Shown in pieces: positions 27,060-33,781 of a stretch of DNA of 64,000 nt (positions are counted from its first letter, which is position 1; every line of letters starts with the position of its first letter). The DNA is from Phocaeicola abscessus CCUG 55929 (lineage in GTDB: Bacteria > Bacteroidota > Bacteroidia > Bacteroidales > Bacteroidaceae): positions 62,001-126,000 of the forward strand of contig NZ_HE997182.1 in assembly GCF_000312445.1 (NCBI RefSeq), given 5' to 3'. Below the pieces are notes generated by a model. That model saw only the letters and a list, made by a program, of their open reading frames with translations, ran no database searches and was not told the origin of the DNA. The position numbers were made by a program, and so were the translations under genes.

Positions 27060-27464
27060 CTACATTTTCCCATTTTGTATTATATATATTTTCTTGAAAT
27101 AATCTCCACAGCTAAGCCACAGCCACATACGGCGTTTATGCATTTCCGGATTTTCCAATAACGATAAAGACAACTCGTTTTTTGTAAATTTTGCTTCTAT
27201 CCACTTGTATTGGATGTCATTCTCATGGACACAATTTACAGAATCGCCATCATCCATATCATGGATACTGTTTATTATAAAAGGCTTTCCTTGAACAACA
27301 ATAATGTCTGTCTGTTCACTATAATCATATTCAAAAGTATCTTTAGGCAAAAAGAATTGCGGTTCCCATTTTCCAACTACTCTATCATTGGAATTCTGGT
27401 CGTCACAAGAAGCAATTCCCCAAAGCGTACAGAAGGAATACATAAAAATAAGAATCCGTCTCAT
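27060..27464 (-). CDS. small lipoprotein adjoining C10 protease, possible inhibitor
   Basis: A 134-aa protein with a lipoprotein signal (lipobox GIASC, Cys20). The mature part begins RVVGKWEPQF, a pattern seen in small lipocalin-like or staphostatin-like beta-barrel proteins. It starts four bases after the protease stop codon, so the two are cotranscribed. In C10 protease loci of Bacteroides fragilis and in streptococci, a protease inhibitor is encoded next to the enzyme; the same arrangement makes an inhibitor role plausible here, but I see no decisive motif. Confidence 0.6.
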   Translation of the reverse strand: MRRILIFMYSFCTLWGIASCDDQNSNDRVVGKWEPQFFLPKDTFEYDYSEQTDIIVVQGKPFIINSIHDMDDGDSVNCVHENDIQYKWIEAKFTKNELSLSLLENPEMHKRRMWLWLSCGDYFKKIYIIQNGKM

Positions 27465-27468
27465 AATG

Positions 27469-28632
27469 TTAATTTATATTGTAAACCATCCTGAAATCTT
27501 CTGTAAAAACAAAACTGGCATTAGTTCCATCCCCTCCCCACGCAGCACCTGAGGTTGTATCAAATTCAAAAAATCCCATTGAATTCGCATATCTGTAATA
27601 TCCATCCGCATTTCCATCCCATCCCCAATTACAGTGCAGATAATAATCATATTGATAATCATAACCATTGGGACGTGGTGTCTTTGTTTCGGTCTCCCTA
27701 TAGCCATCAACAACCCAAGCATGTCTGCCTGTATCAGTAGTGGCACAAATAACAGCAGGCTCACGACCATTCAATATTCCCCATTTAATAGTATGAATAT
27801 CTAGATACGAGTAAGCTGCATCATACCCCATCGATGAGAAACAAGGAACAATATTGCTTTCATAAGTACTGCCATTTTTAGTTCCCATTTTCTGTGCTAT
27901 TTCATAAAAAAATCGTGAAACTTGCTTACCTGCTTCTGAATTGTTTTTAAAATCTGAATACATTTTTATATTCTGCATCAAATTCCAATCAAACTGATAA
28001 CCATTGAAGCTCTGTGGTTTCTTATGATAGTAACACACTTGAGCCACAGGCACACAACCTGCTGGTCCACCATCTGTATACATTGCACAGAAATGCACCC
28101 CTTGCCCCCATTTAGATTGAATTAACGGAGGCATATATTCCAAAACATTAATAATTGTTCCAGATTGAGTTGTTTGGACACCTTTATTTAAGATATCATC
28201 GCCTACAAAATTAGCATAAGCATTTATCAAATTTGCTAATATAGGATTAGCAATAGTGTCCGAAATATTCATTTGGCTATTATCTGAAACGGCAAAGATC
28301 TGATCAGTGTAATTCTGTGCTCCCACGATAGCAAATCCATCATTATAATTAATCAAATATAACAATGTATCGGCATTTGATGCTCTTGTTACAGCTCTTT
28401 TGGATAAGATTGGATAAATCTCTTTTACGAAGCAATCCTTATTATTATTCCTTGTGGTTTGGCACATTCCCTGCAATGCTTTTGTTGCAGTGCTAATCGC
28501 TTTGTCCAGATTTGATTCAATATGAGATATTGGTTCCTTGGATAGTACCTCATCAATACTCCCATTATTACATCCGCTCAATGTCAACAATGTCAGCATT
28601 ACATAAAATAATTCTTTAAATAGCTCTTTCAT
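27469..28632 (-). CDS. C10-family (streptopain-like) cysteine protease, lipoprotein
   Basis: A 387-aa secreted protease. The signal ends in a lipobox (LSGC, Cys21), then a prodomain of about 150 residues (Spi-like, LLYLINYNDGFAIVGA). The catalytic domain has the nucleophile Cys193 in GPAGCVPVAQ, His304 in GRHAWVVDGY and the family-typical LHCNWGWDG. Known relatives are SpeB, PrtT, interpain A and Bfp of B. fragilis. It is followed by a small lipoprotein that may inhibit it. The gene is AT-rich, and a TACCTA inverted repeat sits about 53 bp upstream. Confidence 0.9.
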   Translation of the reverse strand: MKELFKELFYVMLTLLTLSGCNNGSIDEVLSKEPISHIESNLDKAISTATKALQGMCQTTRNNNKDCFVKEIYPILSKRAVTRASNADTLLYLINYNDGFAIVGAQNYTDQIFAVSDNSQMNISDTIANPILANLINAYANFVGDDILNKGVQTTQSGTIINVLEYMPPLIQSKWGQGVHFCAMYTDGGPAGCVPVAQVCYYHKKPQSFNGYQFDWNLMQNIKMYSDFKNNSEAGKQVSRFFYEIAQKMGTKNGSTYESNIVPCFSSMGYDAAYSYLDIHTIKWGILNGREPAVICATTDTGRHAWVVDGYRETETKTPRPNGYDYQYDYYLHCNWGWDGNADGYYRYANSMGFFEFDTTSGAAWGGDGTNASFVFTEDFRMVYNIN

Positions 28633-28684
28633 TTTTATTTGATTTCTTGTTAATGTAAAATTAGCTATTTTAAGTTATTAGACC

Positions 28685-28723
28685 AATACCTAAATGTAGG
28701 TATTCAAAATGCACAAATACCTA
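28685..28723 (-). promoter_or_regulatory. inverted repeat operator candidate ahead of C10 protease
   Basis: AATACCTA, a 4-base spacer and TAGGTATT (28685-28704) form a perfect palindrome; a third AATACCTA follows at 28716-28723. It is 53 bp upstream of the protease ATG. The remaining part of the 28633-29237 gap is AT-rich and holds no gene I can support. Confidence 0.5.
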
Positions 28724-29237
28724 AAAACAATGAAGGAAAGAGTATGGTCATGTTCTTTGCGACAACACTTTCGTAATATCTGTGAGAATATCGCAGTTGC
28801 AGTACCATCGTTATCACTGTCGCTCCGATATCATCATAATACCTATACATACTTCGTCATAATACTAATACCAATTGAATGCGTATGTACAAAAATAACA
28901 CTTCAAAACCATATCAAACAGAATAGGAGGGGAATATCATGATAATAATATCACTGAACAGCGTTATCATCAAACAGTGAAGCTATTTTTACTCTATTTT
29001 GGAATAAAAATCAAATCAATCCCCTAAAGGTCAGTTACTAAAAAATCATAGATGGAGAACAACAATATAATCTTTGTCAATGCCAAGAACAAATATTCAA
29101 TTCATAAAAGGAAATAGTAAAAATGTAGGACATAAACTATCATCAGAAAAAGTAAACCTGATCCTGCCCAAAGATTCAAATTATAGGAGCAAAACAAAGG
29201 GGCTTAACATCTATCGTTCGTCCCTTTTTCTGATGAT

Positions 29238-29689
29238 TTATGATATTCCTTCTATCTCTTCCGGTGTCAATCCTGTAGCCTGGAAAATGATATCGACAGC
29301 AACGCCAAGTTTCTTCAAGTTACGGACATTTTCTCTTTTTTCTTCAATACGACCTTTTTCTCAGCCGTTAATATCACACTATACCAGTCACGGAAATTCT
29401 TAAGACTGTCCCAATACTCGCTCAATTCAGTCTTGCTAAATTTTACCTTCTCAGCTGCTTCAAAGAAGCAGTCAAACACTCTATTTTGTAAGACTCCGGG
29501 ACGCTCAAGAAGGGAAGAGAGATTACGAAGGACAAACAACCACTTGTCGAACATGGTTTCCAACTCATCTTCAGTCTTATTGAATTTGGGCATCTCCAGA
29601 TAAACGAAGGTCAGCTTATCGTAAAAAACTCTCTTGGTATGGAGATCGACAAGTTTCACCTCATGATGGAAATACTCGGTATCAGACAT
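29238..29689 (-). pseudogene. truncated, frameshifted Rpn-type PD-(D/E)XK transposase/nuclease
   Basis: The frame from 29689 reads the C-terminal third of the Bacteroidetes Rpn/PD-(D/E)XK nuclease transposase family (HEVKLVDLHTKRVFYDKLTF, MPKFNKTEDELE, DKWLFVLRNL). The catalytic N-terminal domain is absent. Near 29360 the frame shifts at an A5 run: with one more A it would continue GRIEEKRENVRNLKKLG and end GLTPEEIEGIS at 29238, the usual family C-terminus. Both truncation and frameshift mark a dead copy. Confidence 0.8.
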
Positions 29690-29740
29690 TTTTTTAAAAT
29701 AACGGATGGACAGAACCCATTCTGTTTACTGCTTGTCGCC

Positions 29741-29835
29741 ACAATAATCAATGATTAAAGATATTCAAACGAGATAACAGCCACCAAAGACCATTTTTCT
29801 GTATTACAATAATCAATGATTAAAGATATTCAAAC
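29741..29835 (+). repeat. 30-bp direct repeat, 65 bp apart
   Basis: The 30-bp sequence beginning ACAATAATCAATGATTAAAG and ending ATATTCAAAC is present at 29741-29770 and again, identical, at 29806-29835. It lies between the broken transposase and the 3' end of tRNA-Leu, so it may be an integration scar or element end. Confidence 0.85.
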
Positions 29836-29897
29836 CCATTTAACGAGATGAAGAATAAGTTTACACGGGAACAATTTGGGAACATTTGCAAAATAAG

Positions 29898-29936
29898 AAA
29901 AAGCTAAGTATTGAATAATCAAACACTTAGCTTTTT
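29898..29936 (-). terminator. terminator downstream of tRNA-Leu
   Basis: AAAAAGCTAAGT pairs with ACTTAGCTTTTT around a 15-base loop, a few bases beyond the tRNA 3' end; the second arm ends in a T run on the minus strand. Confidence 0.7.
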
Positions 29937-29942
29937 ACTTGG

Positions 29943-30026
29943 TACCCAGACCCGGGGTCGAACCGGGATGGAAGTGAATCCACTGGTGTTTGAGACCAGC
30001 GCGTCTACCGATTCCGCCATCTGGGC
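29943..30026 (-). tRNA. tRNA-Leu (anticodon CAA)
   Basis: 84 nt. Acceptor arms GCCCAGA and TCTGGGT, D arm with GGCGGAATCGGTAGACGC, anticodon stem CTGGT/ACCAG around CTCAAAC (CAA), a long class II variable arm, and a T arm with GGTTCGACCCC. The discriminator A is encoded, CCA is not fully encoded. A perfect promoter lies upstream, and AT-rich accessory DNA abuts its 3' end. Leu-tRNA 3' ends are known integration targets of Bacteroides mobilizable units such as NBU1. Confidence 0.95.
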
Positions 30027-30047
30027 ATCTCCATTTGATCGTGGATG

Positions 30048-30078
30048 CAAAGGTACGCTATTTTTCCTTATCTGCAAA
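30048..30078 (-). promoter_or_regulatory. tRNA-Leu promoter
   Basis: On the minus strand: TTTG (30075-30078), exactly 19 bp, TACCTTTG (30048-30055). A full match to the Bacteroidetes primary-sigma promoter. Confidence 0.9.
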
Positions 30079-30098
30079 CTTTATCTTCTTTTTTCCGC

Positions 30099-30123
30099 TA
30101 AAAGATATTTAACATATCTTTTA
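30099..30123. promoter_or_regulatory. perfect 10-bp inverted repeat between tRNA-Leu and manC
   Basis: TAAAAGATAT, five bases, ATATCTTTTA. It lies 20 bp upstream of the tRNA-Leu -33 box and 70 bp upstream of the mannose-1-phosphate guanylyltransferase gene. It could be an operator for either; no T run follows that would make it a normal terminator. Confidence 0.45.
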
Positions 30124-30192
30124 GATGCAGAAAGATAAGATTATTCGAAAAATAAGACTTATATTTACGAAAACTTTAAACCAAGTTTCACA

Positions 30193-31236
30193 ATGGCCTA
30201 TAATAACAATTATTGTATCATATTGGGAGGCGGAATTGGACGAAGACTGTGGCCCGTCAGCCGTGAAAATATGCCTAAACAGTTTCTCGATTTCTTTGGG
30301 ACAGGACGTACCCTCATACAGCAAACATTCGATCGCTATAAAAAAATTGTCCCGCCGGAACATATCATCGTTTCTACTCACGTCATGTATAAAGAGTTGG
30401 TCCGCGAACAGTTGCCGGAGTTGGAGGACAGCCAGATTATTCTCGAGCCGATGCGCAGAAATACGGCTCCAAGTATTACCTGGGCTTGCTTTATGATTAA
30501 GAAAAAAAATCCGAATGCCAATATTATCGTAGCTCCCTCGGACCACCTTATTTTAAAGGAGGACGAATTCCGAAAAGCGATAATCAATGGATTGGAGTTC
30601 GTTGACCGACGTCCCTACTTGCTTACCTTAGGCATTAAACCGAAAGGCCCCGTAACCGATTACGGATATATCCAGTTGACAGACGAAAAGGAAGACGGAT
30701 TCATTAAAGTAAAGACATTTGTAGAGAAACCTCAATTGGAATTTGCCAAGATGTTTGTAGAAAGCGGAGAATTCTATTGGAACTCAGGTATTTTCTTATG
30801 GAACGTGGATACGATCATCAAAGCCCTGCAGAAACAAATGCCCGGCCTCTGTACGAAATTAGCTTATGGGATCGAAGAATTTGCTTCCTGCCCTAATATT
30901 TCTATCGACTACGCCGTCATGGAAAAAGCCGATAACGTATTCGTTCAGTTATGCGATTTCGGGTGGTCCGATTTAGGCACATGGGAATTGTTGTACAATC
31001 AATACCACAAAGACAAAGACCAAAACGTGACCTTACAGGGAGAAACCATGCTGTACGACTGTCGGAATAACATCGTCTCCGTTCCGGAAGAGAGCTTGGC
31101 GATTGTGCAAGGACTCGACGGCTATCTGATTGCAGCCAAAGATAAAGTATTGTTAATTTGCAAGAAAGACGACGACGCGTCTATCCGCAAGTTTCTCAAC
31201 GATGTGCAAATAAAATCGGGTGAGAAATTCATATAG
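30193..31236 (+). CDS. manC: mannose-1-phosphate guanylyltransferase
   Basis: Makes GDP-mannose from mannose-1-phosphate and GTP, the precursor for mannose and fucose in surface glycans. The 347-aa protein has the pyrophosphorylase signature ILGGGIGRRLWPVSRE with PKQF, the EPMRRNTAPS block, and VEKP. It lacks the C-terminal phosphomannose isomerase domain of the longer, bifunctional enzymes. It stands alone. The last codons and the stop lie inside a 29-bp sequence repeated 66 bp downstream. Confidence 0.9.
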   Translation: MAYNNNYCIILGGGIGRRLWPVSRENMPKQFLDFFGTGRTLIQQTFDRYKKIVPPEHIIVSTHVMYKELVREQLPELEDSQIILEPMRRNTAPSITWACFMIKKKNPNANIIVAPSDHLILKEDEFRKAIINGLEFVDRRPYLLTLGIKPKGPVTDYGYIQLTDEKEDGFIKVKTFVEKPQLEFAKMFVESGEFYWNSGIFLWNVDTIIKALQKQMPGLCTKLAYGIEEFASCPNISIDYAVMEKADNVFVQLCDFGWSDLGTWELLYNQYHKDKDQNVTLQGETMLYDCRNNIVSVPEESLAIVQGLDGYLIAAKDKVLLICKKDDDASIRKFLNDVQIKSGEKFI

Positions 31237-31314
31237 AGGATGTACAACACCTCAAAAGGGCTCCTGTCTGCCGGGCCGCCGGAAAGTGAGAAATTCATAT
31301 AGAGGATGTACAAC
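31220..31314 (+). repeat. 29-bp direct repeat over the manC stop
   Basis: GTGAGAAATTCATATAGAGG plus the next nine bases (TGTACAAC end) occurs at 31220-31248, spanning the manC stop codon, and identically at 31286-31314. It looks like a short tandem duplication of the gene end. Confidence 0.85.
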
Positions 31315-31357
31315 AAAAGGGGGGGCCAAACTCTCATTTCGACACACCCTCCCTTTT
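31315..31357. terminator. palindromic terminator between convergent manC and HIT gene
   Basis: AAAAGGGGGGGCC pairs imperfectly with the CACACCCTCCCTTTT arm around an AAACTCTCATTTC loop; T or A runs flank both sides, so it can serve both directions. The loop resembles that at 21847-21884. Confidence 0.65.
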
Positions 31358-31369
31358 TCAAAAGACCAA

Positions 31370-31774
31370 TCATTTCCTGTTTTCCCAAACCGTACGGATA
31401 GAATCGGCAAGTTGTTTAAATTCCTCATCAGCCAATTTCATTTTCGGATTCGAGAAAATCATGTCCGATTCTTTATTTATCGGAATCAGGTGAATATGTG
31501 CATGAGGTACTTCCAAACCGAGCACAGCCTGCCCGATTTTAATGCAGGGGCAAACTTCTTTAATGGCTGCAGCGACTCCTTTGGCAAAAACTTGTATAGC
31601 GGCCAACTCTTCGTCGCTTAAATCGAATAAATAGTCAACCTCGTGCTTGGGGATGACAAGTGTGTGCCCTTGTACCAACGGATTGATATCCAAGAAAGCA
31701 TAAAATCGATCGTCTTCCGCTACTTTATAACTCGGAATTTCTCCTGCAATGATTTTACTGAATATGGTTGCCAT
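31370..31774 (-). CDS. HIT-family protein
   Basis: A 134-aa histidine-triad nucleotide-binding protein with the active motif HAHIHL near residues 96-101 and the N-terminal IFSKIIAGEIPSY typical of the Hint branch. Such proteins hydrolyse nucleotide phosphoramidates or related AMP conjugates; the physiological substrate is unknown. It follows greA by 9 bp, a pairing common in Bacteroidales, so both come from the greA promoter. Confidence 0.92.
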   Translation of the reverse strand: MATIFSKIIAGEIPSYKVAEDDRFYAFLDINPLVQGHTLVIPKHEVDYLFDLSDEELAAIQVFAKGVAAAIKEVCPCIKIGQAVLGLEVPHAHIHLIPINKESDMIFSNPKMKLADEEFKQLADSIRTVWENRK

Positions 31775-31783
31775 CGCTATTAA

Positions 31784-32248
31784 TTAAAATGAAATTCTCA
31801 ATATTTCCAGGCTGATCATGCCTTTGGGGATTTGAATATCCACGATGTCGCCTGCCTTTTTTCCTAACAAACCTTGCGCAATCGGTGTATTCACCGAGAT
31901 CTTTCCTTGCTTCAGGTTGGCCTCTTTCTCGGCCACGATAGTATAGTTCATCTTCGCGCCGGTCTTCACATTCTTCAAGTCGACCTTACTTAAAATTTGG
32001 ACAGTATCAGTACTTAACTTCGACGTATCAATAATCTTAGCATCGCTGATATCGTTCTTCAACTGATTGATTTTCGATTCCAACAAAACCTGGGCCTCTT
32101 TAGCTGCATCATATTCGGCATTCTCCGATAAATCTCCCTTATCCCGGGCATCGGCGATGGCAGCAATTACTTTCGGGCGTTCCACGGATTCCAATCGCCT
32201 AAGCTCCTTTACCATCTCCTGGTAACCCTCTTCTGAAATATAAGCCAT
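31784..32248 (-). CDS. greA: transcription elongation factor GreA
   Basis: Rescues backtracked RNA polymerase by stimulating transcript cleavage. The 154-aa protein has the N-terminal coiled coil with the tip DARDKGDLSENAEYDAAKEA, containing the acidic residues that enter the secondary channel, and a C-terminal FKBP-like domain (PIAQGLLGKKAGD). It is expressed from its own promoter at 32349-32380; a terminator-like hairpin lies within the leader. Confidence 0.95.
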   Translation of the reverse strand: MAYISEEGYQEMVKELRRLESVERPKVIAAIADARDKGDLSENAEYDAAKEAQVLLESKINQLKNDISDAKIIDTSKLSTDTVQILSKVDLKNVKTGAKMNYTIVAEKEANLKQGKISVNTPIAQGLLGKKAGDIVDIQIPKGMISLEILRISF

Positions 32249-32298
32249 GCTCTTTCCTCCTCATTTTTAATAATTTATTTCTTTTTCAAAATACAACA

Positions 32299-32328
32299 AA
32301 AAGAATTCCGACACTTAGCATGTCGGAA
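32299..32328 (-). terminator. terminator-like hairpin in the greA leader
   Basis: On the minus strand TTCCGACA (32328-32321), a 7-base loop and TGTCGGAA (32313-32306), then TTCTTTTTG. It lies downstream of the greA promoter and 58 bp before the start codon, so it either ends transcription from the upstream lipoprotein gene or attenuates greA itself. Confidence 0.6.
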
Positions 32329-32348
32329 CCCTTTTCTATCATGTTCTG

Positions 32349-32380
32349 CAAAGGTACAGCTTTCGATGGAACAAATCAAA
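32349..32380 (-). promoter_or_regulatory. greA promoter
   Basis: On the minus strand TTTG (32377-32380), 20 bp, TACCTTTG (32349-32356); about 100 bp before the greA ATG. Confidence 0.75.
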
Positions 32381-32434
32381 AATTTATCCTATGCTTTGTA
32401 ACATATTTAATAAGAAATTCGCCATTGCGATATC

Positions 32435-33586
32435 TTACAAAATCGCCTCAACATCTTTTTCTAAAGAAGCCATTCCCGTATTCGTATCATAACGCTTCAA
32501 CAGCTCATTGGAACGATTGATCAAGAAGATAGTCGGCAGGTTCGTAATGCCGTACACGTTGACATATTCGGAATAAATGCCGTTCGGATCGCGCACGCAA
32601 ACCCACGGCAATTTATCAGCTTGAGTCTTCCAAAAATGTTCGTCGGTATCCAAAGAGATCTGATAGATCTCCAAACCTTTCGAAAAGAGTTTGTTGTACA
32701 ACTCACGCAACGCCAAGTTGCGACTGGAAGACATCGCATGATTATAAACGGTAAAATCGAGCAAAACGACTTTTCCCTTCAGATCTGTCAAACGACAAAC
32801 TTTATCGTCGATATTCTTCAAAGCAATCTCTATGACGCCGGATTCCTTTATTTTATCTACAGGCAGATTCAACGTATCCATCTTTGGCGTACGCGTGTTT
32901 TTCATGCCCTTGATAACCGTATTGTAAAGATTCTTGGAACGGTCGGAATGAGGATAGGCATTATTCATACTCGTTGCGACAGCCGCAAAGCATTTTATAT
33001 CCTCCTTGTTCGATAAAGGATTATAGATCATATAACCGTTCAAGGTCTGAAATAAGGCAAAATACGCATACGCCTTATTAGGTTCGGCAAAAATATAATT
33101 ACGTTTCACCTGATCCTTATATCGTTGGACCATTGCGGTAAGACTGTCCTGCACAATACCGGGAGGTAAATTGCTTCTCCCCAACCGATTCACTTCTTTC
33201 TGCAGATCCGCCTGAAGCAGTACCAATTCTTTTATCTTCAGATTATTTTCAGAACCTTCGACGATATAGTTTGTGGAGAAATCTTTCGCATCCGCTTTGA
33301 CAAATACCGTCTCTATGGAATCTACGGCAAAATTGATGACATCGTTTTTCAATCGTAACCGATAAAATTCGGGCGCTTCCGGGCGCTTCTGAGTAAATTC
33401 AAATACCCCGCTGCCTTTCATTTTCATCGAATCGAGCAGAACCACACCTTCAATACTGGATTTCTCCAAATAAAGTATTTGATCCTTTGCATCCTTTATC
33501 TCGCCTTTAACTACAAATTTAGCTTCATTATCACAACTGCCCAAACTCAGCAATAGCATCAAAATAAAAAATACACTCTTTCTCAT
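32435..33586 (-). CDS. DUF4369 thioredoxin-fold lipoprotein lacking CxxC
   Basis: A 383-aa lipoprotein (lipobox LGSC, Cys18). Residues 22-120 form a DUF4369 domain (KGEIKDAKDQILYLEKSS), a helical linker follows, and the C-terminal 140 residues are a TlpA/AhpC-like thioredoxin fold (LKGKVVLLDFTV, GLEIYQISLDTD, TNLPTIFLINR with the cis-Pro). Where the active CxxC should be it reads FTVYNHAMSSSRN, with no cysteine, so disulphide chemistry is unlikely. A good promoter precedes it. The role is unknown. Confidence 0.8.
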   Translation of the reverse strand: MRKSVFFILMLLLSLGSCDNEAKFVVKGEIKDAKDQILYLEKSSIEGVVLLDSMKMKGSGVFEFTQKRPEAPEFYRLRLKNDVINFAVDSIETVFVKADAKDFSTNYIVEGSENNLKIKELVLLQADLQKEVNRLGRSNLPPGIVQDSLTAMVQRYKDQVKRNYIFAEPNKAYAYFALFQTLNGYMIYNPLSNKEDIKCFAAVATSMNNAYPHSDRSKNLYNTVIKGMKNTRTPKMDTLNLPVDKIKESGVIEIALKNIDDKVCRLTDLKGKVVLLDFTVYNHAMSSSRNLALRELYNKLFSKGLEIYQISLDTDEHFWKTQADKLPWVCVRDPNGIYSEYVNVYGITNLPTIFLINRSNELLKRYDTNTGMASLEKDVEAIL

Positions 33587-33615
33587 TGTTAATACACCCT
33601 ACATCTATTTTTGTG

Positions 33616-33645
33616 CAAAGATACGCGTTTTACCGATTTAGCAAA
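33616..33645 (-). promoter_or_regulatory. promoter of the DUF4369 lipoprotein gene
   Basis: On the minus strand TTTG (33642-33645), 18 bp, TATCTTTG (33616-33623), 30 bp before the ATG. Confidence 0.7.
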
Positions 33646-33736
33646 GTTTTTTTCAGTTTCTTACACATTCTCATTAAAAAATCGATAAAAAGATCAAGTT
33701 TTTAGCACTTTATCATCTAATAACTAAATAAATAGC

Positions 33737-33744
33737 TATCTTTG
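33737..33744 (+). promoter_or_regulatory. -7 element of pnp promoter
   Basis: TATCTTTG, a full -7 match, 38 bp before the pnp ATG; no -33 TTTG at the right distance. Confidence 0.55.
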
Positions 33745-33781
33745 CGCGTATTTTTACGAATTTAAGATAACTATAATTTTT

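Noticed and set aside
28709..28942. 77-codon plus-strand frame in the AT-rich gap upstream of the C10 protease
   Set aside because: No family resemblance, starts within the candidate operator region, low-complexity sequence.
29848..29907. Tiny frame starting MKNKFTREQFGNICK before the tRNA-Leu terminator
   Set aside because: Nineteen codons without a recognisable promoter or family; may be a relic of an integrated element, but not supportable as a gene.
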